A stretch of DNA of 37,603 bases from NCBI GenBank assembly GCA_003175985.1, contig PSRJ01000119.1:1-37603 (forward strand). The letters run 5' to 3'. This DNA comes from Terriglobia bacterium. GTDB lineage: Bacteria; Acidobacteriota; Terriglobia; Bryobacterales; Bryobacteraceae. Position 1 is the first letter of the stretch. Each line of letters opens with the position of its first letter. The position numbers and the translations under genes were made by a program. The notes under the pieces are model-generated. The model did not search any database, was not told the DNA's origin, and was given only the letters and a program-made list of their open reading frames with translations. Positions 17,711 through 26,538 of this stretch are shown here, in pieces.

Positions 17711-18634
17711 CTAAACGCTAACCCGGAGCTTGATCCCGTCATTCGGTGCGTGAACGAGATCCTGCTTCGTGCCCAAGTACCGCTCGGTCGTCTGGACCGA
17801 AGCGTGACCCAAGAGCATCTGAATCTGCTCCAGTTCCCCGCCCGCCGCCCTACACAACTTCGCGCATGTTCGGCGGCAGTCGTGGGGAGCAATGCCGGGG
17901 ACGCCGGCGGCCTCGGCATACGGCCGGAGGAGCTGCCATATCACCTTTTCGCTGAGCGAGGACTGCCGGACTCCGCCGCCGCGGTCCACGGACCGGAATA
18001 CTGGGCCGTCAGTAATCACCGCCGGCACTGTCCACGCATCGATCGCGACCTTCACCCACGTCGGCATCGGCACTGTCCGAACCCGGCCATGCTTGCCAAC
18101 GAGATCCACGATGCACCAGCGGCCGTCTCGCTGCTGGATGTGCTTGAACGTAAGCGCCGCCACCTCCGAGCGCCGGAGCCCGCAGCCCAGGAGGACGGCG
18201 AGAATGGCCCGGTCCCGAAGCCCCTTGCTGGTGGTGGCATCCGGGGCGTTCAGGAGCGCCTGGGCCTGCTTGGCGGTGAGCCAGTTCCCAAGGCGCACAC
18301 CTTTGGAGGCCACGCCCTTTACCCGGGTGATCCCGTTGGCCAGCTCCGGTGCCAGCAATCCGTTGTCGGCCGCCTCGACCGCCAATTTCCGCACCGCCGT
18401 CAACCGCACGTTGATGGAAACGGCGCCCAGCCCGCGGGCTTCCAGGGCGACGCGCCAGGCAGCCACGGTCGCCTTGGTGAAGCCTGGCCGAGACTCTTCG
18501 CCGTACCAAGCAAAGAATTCATCCAGGCCGAGGTTGTACACGCGGCGCGTAATCGGGGAGGAGACGCTATCCAGCACAAGCCTCTTCAGCCGGCGCCAGT
18601 CCGCCGCCCGGTTTGCCACAACCAGATCGTTCAT
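17711..18634 (-). CDS. Second tyrosine recombinase (XerC/D-like)
   Basis: This is a 307-residue protein, the usual size of XerC/D and small phage or transposon integrases. The N-terminal SAM-like domain is at about 20-105. The catalytic set is complete: R154 in CGLRRSEVA, K181 in VGKHGRVRTVPMP, H251 and R254 in HDCRRT, H277 in LLGHASVQTTERYLG and nucleophile Y286. It differs clearly from the 8379 integrase and has no arm-binding start. It lies at the right end of the accessory region and could belong to a second, nested or adjacent element. An 11-base tandem repeat lies 73 bases upstream of its start. Confidence 0.94.
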   Translation of the reverse strand: MNDLVVANRAADWRRLKRLVLDSVSSPITRRVYNLGLDEFFAWYGEESRPGFTKATVAAWRVALEARGLGAVSINVRLTAVRKLAVEAADNGLLAPELANGITRVKGVASKGVRLGNWLTAKQAQALLNAPDATTSKGLRDRAILAVLLGCGLRRSEVAALTFKHIQQRDGRWCIVDLVGKHGRVRTVPMPTWVKVAIDAWTVPAVITDGPVFRSVDRGGGVRQSSLSEKVIWQLLRPYAEAAGVPGIAPHDCRRTCAKLCRAAGGELEQIQMLLGHASVQTTERYLGTKQDLVHAPNDGIKLRVSV

Positions 18635-18706
18635 TGTAGGTCCTCTTAATGGGCAATATCGGTAGCCATGTGGGACCTTACCTCAGCGTCCCAGAGCGGA
18701 TCAAGT

Positions 18707-18728
18707 GGTTTCTGAGGGGTTTCTGAGG
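18707..18728. repeat. Perfect tandem repeat of GGTTTCTGAGG upstream of the second recombinase
   Basis: The 11-base unit occurs twice without a gap (18707-18717 and 18718-18728), in the spacer between the recombinase start (18634) and the pentapeptide gene (18892). Eleven bases is about one helical turn, so both copies face the same side of the DNA. It may be a recombinase or regulator binding site; no other copy was noticed. Confidence 0.55.
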
Positions 18729-18891
18729 CCCGCGGCTGAGGGCGGAGTCAAACTCGTGATCGCTTCATCGACGGAGCCTAATAACGTGCGGCGATTCTCG
18801 TGTCAACCAACCATCAGAGATCGCCAAGAGAGCATCGTCCGTGTCGCAACCGAGGTAAAATGATGATCCACGCGGCACGCCACCAAGGAGT

Positions 18892-21102
18892 ATGACGGGA
18901 ACAGAACTCCAGCAGGCAATCCAGAACCACAGCGAATGGTTGAATTCCGCTCAGTCGGCCGGCAAGCAGTTCGCTGCCGCTGGCGCTGGGTTTTCGGAAG
19001 GTGCACCGTTCGCTCGCGCGCGGCTCGACCGTGCGATTTTCCGCGGCAGCGTGCTGCGTTCCGCACAGTTCTCCAGAGCCGGACTGCGCGCGGCTGATTT
19101 CTCGGACTGCCAACTCGCGGGTGCAATCTTTAGCGGCGCCAAGCTGGATGAAACGCTGTTTCGCAACGCTGACTTGCGCGGTGCCGATTTCGGGGGCGCC
19201 AAGCGGCTGCTGCCGATGCAACTGGCCGGCGCCGACCTGCGGCGGGCCCACTTCGATGAATCCGTCGATTTCAACAAACCCCTCGAAATTGCGGGCCAAT
19301 GGGCGCAGTCGAGCCTACGTTCTCTGCTGGTAGCGTTGACTGTCACTGTGTATTCGGTAATCGTCGCGTTCGGGGCGGCCGACGCCTCATTGCTCACGCC
19401 CAGCGCTACGGCCAAACTTCCGCTTATCGACGCGGCGGTTCCGCTCGGCGCATTTTACCTTATTGGTCCCCTCCTGCTGACGGCGCTTCAACTCTATGTC
19501 AACATCAGCCTGCTGCGAACCTGGGAGCAAGCCGCTCTGCTACCAGCATTTCTACCAGACGGCCGTTCAATCGAATCGGCCATTCAGCCTTCGCTCCTCA
19601 ACGGCCTGCTGTTTCGCTACATCAAGCGCCTCAGGCCGGCCTCGCCCTTTCTCGGCCAGGTTCAGGCTCTGATCACGCGAGCGCTGGTCTACTGGTCCTT
19701 CCCAGCGGTCATTCTGCTCCTGTGCGGGCGCTACGTAGTGCGGCATGACTTGGTCACCACCGGGTTGCAGACCGTAATGCTGTCGTTCTCCACGGCTGCG
19801 GGTTTCCTATTTCTCGACGCCACGCGCGCGTGCTTCTCATCGGCCCGCGTCCATCTGTATCGCCGCAGCCTAGCCGCAGGATTGACGATGTTTCTTCTCT
19901 GCGCCGGAGTTGCACTTGGTGCAGTGGGACTCTCCGGCGATTCCGGCGTGATGGTATCTTCCGATAATCCGGTCGATACGCCCCTTGCTGCCAGGGTGGC
20001 ACAATGGACACCGAAGGTGATTCTAAAGGCAGGAACGACCGTAGCGACCGCTTTTCGCCTCTACTTGAATCTTGAGGGTGCCGATTTCACTGCCCCGCCT
20101 GGCCAAAAGCTTAGGCTCCGCCACGTCGATCTCGCGTTCGCCAACGCACCGCACGTGAAATTTCCTGCCGCCGATCTTCAATACGGCGTATTCAATTCGG
20201 CCAACCTGGAGGATGCAATTTTCACGGGTGCCGATCTCCGTTATGCCAGTCTTCTCTCCACGGATATCAGCGGCGCCGACTTCGGCAAAGCCGACCTGAG
20301 GCATGTTCGCCTCAGGCCCAAAAGCTTCAACACTGTGCTCAATCTGCCAAACGCCAATGACCGAGATTTCGACAAGCTAGGACCGCATTTCGAGCACGCA
20401 GACCTCAGCGACTGCGACCTTAAGAACGCCGAGTTCCAGTATGCCAAGTTCGACGGCGCGACGTTGGAGGAAACGCATCTGGAGGGAGCCAACCTCGGAT
20501 TCGCTAGTTTCCGGCGGGCCATTCTTCGTGACACCCATCTCAAAGGCGCGAAATTGCAGGGCGCGAATTTTCAGGAGGCGCAAATCTCAGAACCCGTCGT
20601 GCTCGAACCGCATCCGGCCTCGAACGACGCCGATGCGTTCAAGGCTTCGAAGCCCCATCCCTCGCCCAGCGGCGCCGACTTCAACCGCGAGACCTTCGCT
20701 AGAGCCAACAACTGGATGCTGGCCCATTTCTGGGACGACAGTCTGCTGGCGCTTATGGGGCTGCCCGCCGACCAGAATCAACGTGTCGAAACCCGTGACT
20801 TTCGCAACTATGATTTTCAGTCCTCTTTTCTGGATGAAGCCGACTTTCACGGCTATCGGCTGGATGGCGCCAACCTAGGGAATACCGATCTTCAGCGCGC
20901 AGACTTCACCGGAGCGACATTCACCGGTGCCGACATTCGTTGCGCTGATTTGACAAACGCCAAGGGCCTGGATCGTAATAATGTCCGGCTCTTCAAGAAT
21001 TGGGAACTGGCTTATTACAGCGACTTGCAGGAAGTAACGCTCGGGTTGCCCAAGGGACACGACAAGCTACGCAAGACGGCTTGCGAAAACGGTCGGAAAT
21101 AG
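18892..21102 (+). CDS. Membrane protein with three blocks of pentapeptide repeats
   Basis: This is a 736-residue protein. The first pentapeptide block spans about residues 40-125 (ARLDRAIFRGSVLRSAQFSR, NADLRGADFGGA). About five membrane helices follow at roughly 142-162, 185-208, 262-283, 290-308 and 325-347. A second long block lies at about 395-570 (LEGADF, LEDAIFTGADLRYASL, LKGAKLQGANFQEA) and a third at about 650-710 (LDGANLGNTDLQRADFTG). Pentapeptide repeats fold into right-handed beta-helices, usually for protein binding. Repeats on both sides of a membrane domain suggest a scaffold or signalling role; the target is unknown. An AAGGAG sits one base before ATG 18892, closer than usual. 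Confidence 0.9.
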   Translation: MTGTELQQAIQNHSEWLNSAQSAGKQFAAAGAGFSEGAPFARARLDRAIFRGSVLRSAQFSRAGLRAADFSDCQLAGAIFSGAKLDETLFRNADLRGADFGGAKRLLPMQLAGADLRRAHFDESVDFNKPLEIAGQWAQSSLRSLLVALTVTVYSVIVAFGAADASLLTPSATAKLPLIDAAVPLGAFYLIGPLLLTALQLYVNISLLRTWEQAALLPAFLPDGRSIESAIQPSLLNGLLFRYIKRLRPASPFLGQVQALITRALVYWSFPAVILLLCGRYVVRHDLVTTGLQTVMLSFSTAAGFLFLDATRACFSSARVHLYRRSLAAGLTMFLLCAGVALGAVGLSGDSGVMVSSDNPVDTPLAARVAQWTPKVILKAGTTVATAFRLYLNLEGADFTAPPGQKLRLRHVDLAFANAPHVKFPAADLQYGVFNSANLEDAIFTGADLRYASLLSTDISGADFGKADLRHVRLRPKSFNTVLNLPNANDRDFDKLGPHFEHADLSDCDLKNAEFQYAKFDGATLEETHLEGANLGFASFRRAILRDTHLKGAKLQGANFQEAQISEPVVLEPHPASNDADAFKASKPHPSPSGADFNRETFARANNWMLAHFWDDSLLALMGLPADQNQRVETRDFRNYDFQSSFLDEADFHGYRLDGANLGNTDLQRADFTGATFTGADIRCADLTNAKGLDRNNVRLFKNWELAYYSDLQEVTLGLPKGHDKLRKTACENGRK

Positions 21103-22048
21103 AAGCTGCTGCTCTCTCTAGTTCGGGCCTGTCCGCGTTATGGGTACTGTATCGGCTTCGCGAAAAACGGGCATTATTTCTATTATCGGAAACTGTTTTT
21201 GTCACGGCCTGGTCCACTGTTCAGAGTCTCGTAGGATTCTTGAGCTTCACCGGGTGTCCCAGGTCCTGGACGACGACACGCTCGGAATCCGTGGCACATC
21301 CGCGCAGCGCGTTCTTCGTTCGGGTGCGGCGATTGAACGGCATTACTCTGCCCGCTTGCGGCCGTGCGCAAACTGCGGCGATTGTACTTGGCCCACCGCT
21401 AATATCCCTTACGAGCGCGGAGACTAGTGCGCTTTGACACGGAGAATGTGACGCTTGATCCACTTCCGATGCTCCACCGCCTCGACCTCGGCGCTTCTTG
21501 CCGGACCCGCGACGGCGCCCGCTGCGATCGGTGCGCCAATTTTTGCAACGGCCTTGGTTCGCCTTCTGCCGCCAGCCTTCAGGTCCTTCCTGTATTTCGC
21601 TGCCCCCACGGCCGCTTGTTGGTCGGCTGGTCGCCGGCAAAAAGTGGATCTTCTTAAAAGCAGAGCTGTCAACCCAACACACAGTCACGAAGAAATGCGC
21701 CTGCGGGCGAAACATCATTGCAGGCGCGCGGGGATTTATAGCGCACGGCTCCGATCTTGATTAGAGAACAGCTTCCCTATGTCAGTGTTTCCGGTCCGCA
21801 GCACTCAAGCAATTCGGCGAAATCCCACACGTGATCCGTAATTGCCGCTACCATTGCCGGGGTTGAGGCGCAGGCATGGGCCACGCGGAACCAAACCGCC
21901 CCCATCCCTAATGACAAATTGTCAGATACGGCGGCATGGTTTTTGACAAATTGTCTTAACCGGAATCATCGACGAAGCGCAAACTCAAATGTTTCAATCC
22001 CTTACGGCATCGCTGATTTGGCTTTGATGTTGCTCTTCACGGGGCTGG
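21103..22048. other. 946-base intergenic region without a convincing gene
   Basis: No frame here looks convincingly coding. The best is a reverse-strand 82-residue basic stretch (21424-21672, KYRKDLKAGGRRRTKAVAKI, TTG start), which could be a small DNA-binding protein but lacks a ribosome site. The right part holds the duplicated palindrome at 21912-21955 before the subtilase gene. Confidence 0.4.
21912..21955. promoter_or_regulatory. Duplicated palindromic operator candidate (GACAAATTGTC) upstream of the subtilase
   Basis: TGACAAATTGTC occurs at 21912-21923 and again at 21944-21955, starts 32 bases apart, about three helical turns. Each copy contains an 11-base near-perfect palindrome (GACAA-A-TTGTC). 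Such an arrangement is typical for a dimeric repressor or activator. It lies about 95-135 bases before the subtilase start. No matching -10 could be fixed. Confidence 0.6.
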
Positions 22049-23839
22049 ATGAATACGGAAAAGCGCACACACCTGAGAACCTGGGGCCCAACCTGCAACA
22101 GTGCCGCCTGGGGCACTTGCGTCCCTGCTGTGCTGGCCGCATATCTAATGGTATCGACGGGCAGCTTGGCCCTTGCTCAAACCTCGACAATCTCCCCGGA
22201 TCTGGTAGGTCTTCCCGATGGCACACGCGTGGATGTGATTGTGCAGTATTACGAGCCGCCGACTAATAGCGACGATGACGCCGCGGCGGCCGTCGGCCTC
22301 AACCGTGGCAAGGCTCTCAGGCTGGCCAGGGGGCACCATTTCAACATGTCCCCGGCGCAGGCCAAGCAACTCGCCCGCCTCAACAGCAACATCAAATACA
22401 TCTCGCCGGATCGTCCCGTGGAAAGCACGGCAGCGGCCGATTCCTCGGCAACGCTGGACTACTATCCACTGACCGTTAATGCCCAGATCGGCTGGGGATT
22501 GGGTCTGGACGGTACAGGAATAGGAGTCGCGGTCATTGATAGCGGCATTATCGACATTCCCGATCTCCACAGCAACACTGGCTACCGTGTCGTCTATAAC
22601 CAGGACTTTACTGGCGGCGGTAGCGGTGATGCCTACGGTCATGGCAGCCACGTTGCCGGCATTGTGGGCGGGGGTGGCAAAAACTCCACGGGTTCCAAGT
22701 ACTTCTATACTTTCAAAGGCATCGCGCCCAATGTAAATCTGATTAACCTGCGGGTGCTAAATCAGAGCGGGCAGGGCTCCGACAGCATGGTGATTGCGGC
22801 TATCGATCAGGCCATCAATCTAAAGGCGCAATACAACATTCGCGTCATTAATTTGTCACTGGGCCGCCCGGTCTACGAAAGTTATACACTCGACCCGCTG
22901 TGCCAGGCTGTCGAACGGGCATGGAAGGCCGGCATCGTGGTCGTGGTCGCCGCCGGCAATCAGGGCCGCAACAATTCGGCTAACACCAGCGGCTATGGCA
23001 CCATCAATGCTCCTGCCAACGACCATTACGTGATTACCGTGGGAGCCCTGAAGACGATGGGGACTTCGAACCGTGCGGATGACCTGGTCGCTAGTTATAG
23101 CTCCAAAGGCCCCACACTTTATGACCATCTGGTAAAACCGGATCTAGTGGCGCCTGGTAATCGCATCATTTCCCTGTACAAAGCGGGTATCGCCTTGGCG
23201 ACGCAGTATCCCGGCAATGAGATTCCGTTTTCGCTCTATCAGACGGGCGGAGGCAGCACGGCTTCTTCCACTTACTACCGCCTTAGCGGAACCAGTATGG
23301 CAGCTCCGATGGTCAGTGGGACTGCCGCCTTGATGCTACAGCAGAATCCAGCCCTAACACCGGATCAGGTGAAAGCCCGCCTCATGAAGTCCGCTTATAA
23401 GGTCTTCCCGCCCTACAGTACGGCCAGCGATCCTACAACGGGCGTCAGCTACACGAGCCAGTACGACATCTTCACTGTTGGCGCCGGTTACCTGGACGTG
23501 CAGGCCGCCTTATCGAATACGGATCTCGCGCCTGCCACCGCGGGCAGTGCCCTATCGCCACAGGTAGCCGTAAATGCCAATGGAAGCGTGTACCTGGTCA
23601 ACAGCGCTTCAGTAATTTGGGGCGACTCGATCGTGTGGGGGGATTCGATTGTATGGGGCACTTCAGTTATCTCGGGAACCAACATCTCGGGACAGTCGAT
23701 AATTTGGGGATCGTCGGCCTGCTGGGGTGCCAACACGACTCAAGGTTACAGTGTGATCTGGGGCGATAGTATCGTCTGGGGTACGTCTAACACCACTGGC
23801 GGAGAAGCAACCACGATCGCAATCAACGGTGAGAACTAA
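22049..23839 (+). CDS. Secreted subtilisin-like serine protease (S8) with WGDS repeat tail
   Basis: This is a 596-residue protein. Residues 1-44 are a long signal peptide (LAAYLMVSTGSLALAQ). An I9-like propeptide region follows to about residue 130. The S8 domain has all catalytic motifs: Asp in VAVIDSGI (about 168), His in GHGSHVAGIVG (about 200), the oxyanion Asn in VVVAAGNQGRNN (about 303) and Ser in LSGTSMAAPMVSG (about 418). The tail (about 530-585) has repeats such as IWGDSIVWGDSIVWG, a feature I associate with acidobacterial subtilases that may be a surface or secretion-linked repeat. ATG 22049 starts right before the signal peptide. The gene probably has its own promoter controlled through the 21912-21955 palindromes, and it ends at a strong terminator. 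Confidence 0.95.
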   Translation: MNTEKRTHLRTWGPTCNSAAWGTCVPAVLAAYLMVSTGSLALAQTSTISPDLVGLPDGTRVDVIVQYYEPPTNSDDDAAAAVGLNRGKALRLARGHHFNMSPAQAKQLARLNSNIKYISPDRPVESTAAADSSATLDYYPLTVNAQIGWGLGLDGTGIGVAVIDSGIIDIPDLHSNTGYRVVYNQDFTGGGSGDAYGHGSHVAGIVGGGGKNSTGSKYFYTFKGIAPNVNLINLRVLNQSGQGSDSMVIAAIDQAINLKAQYNIRVINLSLGRPVYESYTLDPLCQAVERAWKAGIVVVVAAGNQGRNNSANTSGYGTINAPANDHYVITVGALKTMGTSNRADDLVASYSSKGPTLYDHLVKPDLVAPGNRIISLYKAGIALATQYPGNEIPFSLYQTGGGSTASSTYYRLSGTSMAAPMVSGTAALMLQQNPALTPDQVKARLMKSAYKVFPPYSTASDPTTGVSYTSQYDIFTVGAGYLDVQAALSNTDLAPATAGSALSPQVAVNANGSVYLVNSASVIWGDSIVWGDSIVWGTSVISGTNISGQSIIWGSSACWGANTTQGYSVIWGDSIVWGTSNTTGGEATTIAINGEN

Positions 23840-23875
23840 ACTTCAGGATTGCGAAAAACCGGAAATTGGAACCCG

Positions 23876-23906
23876 GTGAGCGGAGCGCTCTTCGCGCTCC
23901 GCTCAC
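23876..23906. terminator. Strong bidirectional terminator between convergent secreted-protein genes
   Basis: This is a perfect 13-bp inverted repeat, GTGAGCGGAGCGC (23876-23888) and GCGCTCCGCTCAC (23894-23906), with a 5-base TCTTC loop. TTTATT follows shortly on the plus side and GGTTTTTCG on the minus side. It lies between the stops of the subtilase (23839) and the Ig-domain gene (23914). Confidence 0.85.
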
Positions 23907-23913
23907 TACGCGT

Positions 23914-26049
23914 TTATTGTACGCAGGCAAGGACCTTGGATGGAGTAGAGCTCCAGGACCCAGTCCAGTTGGAGCCACCTCCGCCGCTACCCCCGCCGGT
24001 CAATACGTTCTGGCGGCCGGAAAACTCGGGTGCTCCGGCGTGGTCACTCCCACTCCCATAGCAGACCGGCGCGCCGTGAGCCCCATCCACCTGCATTGCG
24101 TTGTAGTCGGGCACGAACGGGGGATTGCTGATTACCGGGAACGACGAACCGTTGTGCTGAGTCAGCCAATTCGAGATGCCATACTGCCAAGTAACGCTGA
24201 CCCCTGGGGCAGTGGATGCAACGTTAGCCTTCCAAGTGATATTGCTGACGTTTTGAGAAAAATTGGGCGGCAACAGGTAGGCCAGTCCCGCACTGAAGAT
24301 CTCATCAGCCTTCGCCGCCGACGAAAGCGGCACAGTGGTTAGCCATGTGTTCGAGCCAGTATCGAAAGCGGTTTGCGCGCACGTAGCGCTGGACGAGAAA
24401 GTGATCACTCCGTTGGGCACATTCAACGTAAGCGTGTCAAACGTGATCTGTCCTGCTGTGACGAAGAGCTGGAAGTCCGTTGTCGGAATCGTACCACTCA
24501 GCTTGGTCAAGTGGCTGTTGAACCAAACGATTTCACTGGCATGACTGCTGTCTTCATGCACGTTATATGTGACGGGCGTAAGCGGAGACAAGCAAGCGGG
24601 GGGCGAAACGGTCACCGAGCAGTTGACTGTCCCGGTATTGCCCGCCGCATCTTTTATCGTCACCGTGTAGTTGAACGTTCCGCTCACTGTCGGTGTCCCC
24701 GAAATCGTTCCGCTCGGCGAAATGCTCAACCCAGCCGGCAGCCCCGTCGCCGTGAACGTGTACGGCCCACCCACGCCGCCAGTCGCCGTCATGGTCACCG
24801 GCGTGATCGCCACACCTTGCACCGCCGTGATCGATACACAACTCGCCGAGGGCGGCGGGTTGACCGTAACTGAGCAATTCACTGTTCCCTTGTTACCCGC
24901 GGAATCGGTGATGGTCACGGTGTAGTTGAACGTCCCGCTCACCTGCGGCGTACCCGAGATGGTGCCGCCGCTGGACATCGTCAACCCGGCCGGCAGACCG
25001 GTTGCGCTGAACGTGTATGGTCCGCCTGCGCCGCCGCTCGCCGTCATCGTCACCGGAGTGATCGGCACCCCCTGAACGGCATTAATGACCACGCAACTGG
25101 CCGTCACCGGTGGATTGATCTTGATCTGGCATGTCCCCGTTCCGCTGTTGCCGTTCTTGTCCGTCACCGTTACCGTGAACGTAAACGTGCCCGCTTGTGT
25201 CGGCGTTCCCGTGATATTGCCATTTATGTCCATGGTGAGCCCCGGCGGCAGCCCGCTCACGTTCGAAAACGTGTACGGCCCGCCGAAACCGCCCACTCCT
25301 GCAACTGACCCGGTGTACGGAACACCCACCGTCCCTGTTCCGGTCGAGACGCACGTCAACCCCACCAAAGGTACTTCGATCAAGATCTCCTGGAAGACAT
25401 TCGGCTGCCCATTCAGTGGCAATCCCGGCACCGGCGGCTCATTTGCGCTTCCGTCCGGATAGATGCCATCAACGTACATGAGCACTCCTACCGTCTGTCC
25501 CGGCACCGGCACGAAGCTCCCATGCGTAATCGCAGCGTTGTACAGATTGTCGCTGTAGGGCTCCGGCAACGGGTAACCTACGCCCGGGTCGGCGTACGAA
25601 CCCTTCAGGAGCCGCCAGACCACCTGCTGCACGGCCCAGTTGGGGCCGCCGGCTGCCGGTGGCGCTCCCGCCACGAGAGATTCATTGTTGAGCACCCAGT
25701 TCACCATGTTCCAATTGGGGCTCTGCGCATTCACCGGAAGGAGCCCAGGATTCCCCGTCGAAAACAACGTGTACCCAGTCGATCCGTTATTGTTGCCAAA
25801 GAATCCAAAAAAGTCCGGGCACCAACCCATGTACGTCTGGTTCGTGATGCCGAACCCGGGAGGCACGCCGGCAAATGTGACATTGAAGTGAGTGTCGTTA
25901 AGCGTGTTCACTCCCACGACTGTGACCGAAGGAGTGGTGAACTGGCTGATGGCCCCGCCGGGCAGGATTTGTCCCGGAAGCATGCCCGGGACAACAACCA
26001 TGGCCCCCACGGCAAGAAGCAGGGCAGAAGCAGAATATTTGCGGCTCAT
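23914..26049 (-). CDS. Secreted protein with thioester-domain-like N-terminus and three putative Ig (He_PIG) domains
   Basis: This is a 711-residue protein from ATG 26049, with GGAGG about 10 bases upstream and a signal peptide (SALLLAVGAMVVVPGMLPGQ). An in-frame start 18 codons earlier would precede the signal peptide and is rejected. Residues 70-150 have the pattern YMGWCPDF (C77) then WNMVNWVLNN and WAVQQVVWRLLKG (Q141/Q142), like the Cys-Gln thioester domains of surface adhesins. Three tandem He_PIG domains follow (about 235-325, 333-410, 418-492), each with PYTF, LPAGL or LPPGL and ISGTP or ITGTP. The second and third are nearly identical. The C-terminal 200 residues end in a Gly/Ser-rich tail. 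It is probably a surface or matrix adhesin; the function is inferred. Confidence 0.88.
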   Translation of the reverse strand: MSRKYSASALLLAVGAMVVVPGMLPGQILPGGAISQFTTPSVTVVGVNTLNDTHFNVTFAGVPPGFGITNQTYMGWCPDFFGFFGNNNGSTGYTLFSTGNPGLLPVNAQSPNWNMVNWVLNNESLVAGAPPAAGGPNWAVQQVVWRLLKGSYADPGVGYPLPEPYSDNLYNAAITHGSFVPVPGQTVGVLMYVDGIYPDGSANEPPVPGLPLNGQPNVFQEILIEVPLVGLTCVSTGTGTVGVPYTGSVAGVGGFGGPYTFSNVSGLPPGLTMDINGNITGTPTQAGTFTFTVTVTDKNGNSGTGTCQIKINPPVTASCVVINAVQGVPITPVTMTASGGAGGPYTFSATGLPAGLTMSSGGTISGTPQVSGTFNYTVTITDSAGNKGTVNCSVTVNPPPSASCVSITAVQGVAITPVTMTATGGVGGPYTFTATGLPAGLSISPSGTISGTPTVSGTFNYTVTIKDAAGNTGTVNCSVTVSPPACLSPLTPVTYNVHEDSSHASEIVWFNSHLTKLSGTIPTTDFQLFVTAGQITFDTLTLNVPNGVITFSSSATCAQTAFDTGSNTWLTTVPLSSAAKADEIFSAGLAYLLPPNFSQNVSNITWKANVASTAPGVSVTWQYGISNWLTQHNGSSFPVISNPPFVPDYNAMQVDGAHGAPVCYGSGSDHAGAPEFSGRQNVLTGGGSGGGGSNWTGSWSSTPSKVLACVQ

Positions 26050-26216
26050 AAAGTGGTGACCTCCGGCCGTACAAATGTCGGGTTCAGCGACATGGTCCAG
26101 CAATGTTCGGTGACAGGTCTAATTTGATCACCGGGCAAGCAATTGGTCAACGGCAAATTAGGACGTTTGGGTACCGGTAATTCTGGATCATCGGATCAGA
26201 AGGATCGCTTTCGCTT

Positions 26217-26247
26217 CCAAAAGTACTAGAACAAAAGCGACTTTTGG
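26217..26247. promoter_or_regulatory. Inverted repeat (operator candidate) before the VPEID-CTERM gene
   Basis: CCAAAAGT (26217-26224) and ACTTTTGG (26240-26247) form a perfect 8-bp dyad with a 15-base spacer. It is centred 30 bases upstream of the -35 box at 26262, the usual place for an activator site. Confidence 0.5.
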
Positions 26248-26261
26248 CCTACCGATTCGGA

Positions 26262-26289
26262 TTGACTTTCGCTACCCGTCCGCTATGCT
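26262..26289 (+). promoter_or_regulatory. Sigma-70-type promoter of the VPEID-CTERM small protein
   Basis: The -35 is TTGACT (26262-26267), the spacer 16 bases and the -10 TATGCT (26284-26289). Transcription would start near 26296, giving a short leader before the AAAGGAG ribosome site at 26298-26304 and the GTG start at 26311. Confidence 0.65.
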
Positions 26290-26310
26290 TGGGAAATAAA
26301 GGAGTTTTCC

Positions 26311-26475
26311 GTGAAAAAGTTGGCCTTTCTCTTCGCACTAATAATCGCCGCGGCTGCGCCAATACTTGCGGACCAGGGTCCGCCCGCACCGGAAATCGAT
26401 CCGGGATCGGCAGTAAGTGCGCTAGCCCTGCTTTCGGGGGCACTGTTGGTTATTCGCGGCAGGCGCAAGTCTTAG
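26311..26475 (+). CDS. 54-residue VPEID-CTERM-type exosortase substrate
   Basis: GTG 26311 is preceded by AAAGGAG at a 6-base spacing. The 54-residue product has a signal peptide (KKLAFLFALIIAAAAPILA), almost no mature region (DQGPP), and then a C-terminal sorting signal: APEID, a hydrophobic helix (VSALALLSGALLVI) and basic RGRRKS. This matches the three-part VPEID-CTERM signal recognised by exosortase E, which is encoded convergently next door at 26534-28174. After cleavage only a handful of residues would remain between the two signals. The protein may thus be a minimal substrate, a decoy or a regulator of the system. Confidence 0.85.
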   Translation: MKKLAFLFALIIAAAAPILADQGPPAPEIDPGSAVSALALLSGALLVIRGRRKS

Positions 26476-26514
26476 GCGCCTTCCCGAAACCGCCTTTTCC
26501 CTGCATTCCGCTTT

Positions 26515-26538
26515 GGTAGGTTCCACGCGGGACCTACC
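26515..26538. terminator. Hairpin between the VPEID-CTERM gene and the exosortase, overlapping the exosortase stop
   Basis: GGTAGGTTCC (26515-26524) pairs with GGGACCTACC (26529-26538) over 10 bp with one G-T pair and a 4-base loop. The exosortase stop codon (26534-26536) lies in the right arm. There is no T-tract on either side, so it is a strong hairpin but not a textbook intrinsic terminator. It may stop or protect both convergent transcripts. Confidence 0.55.
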
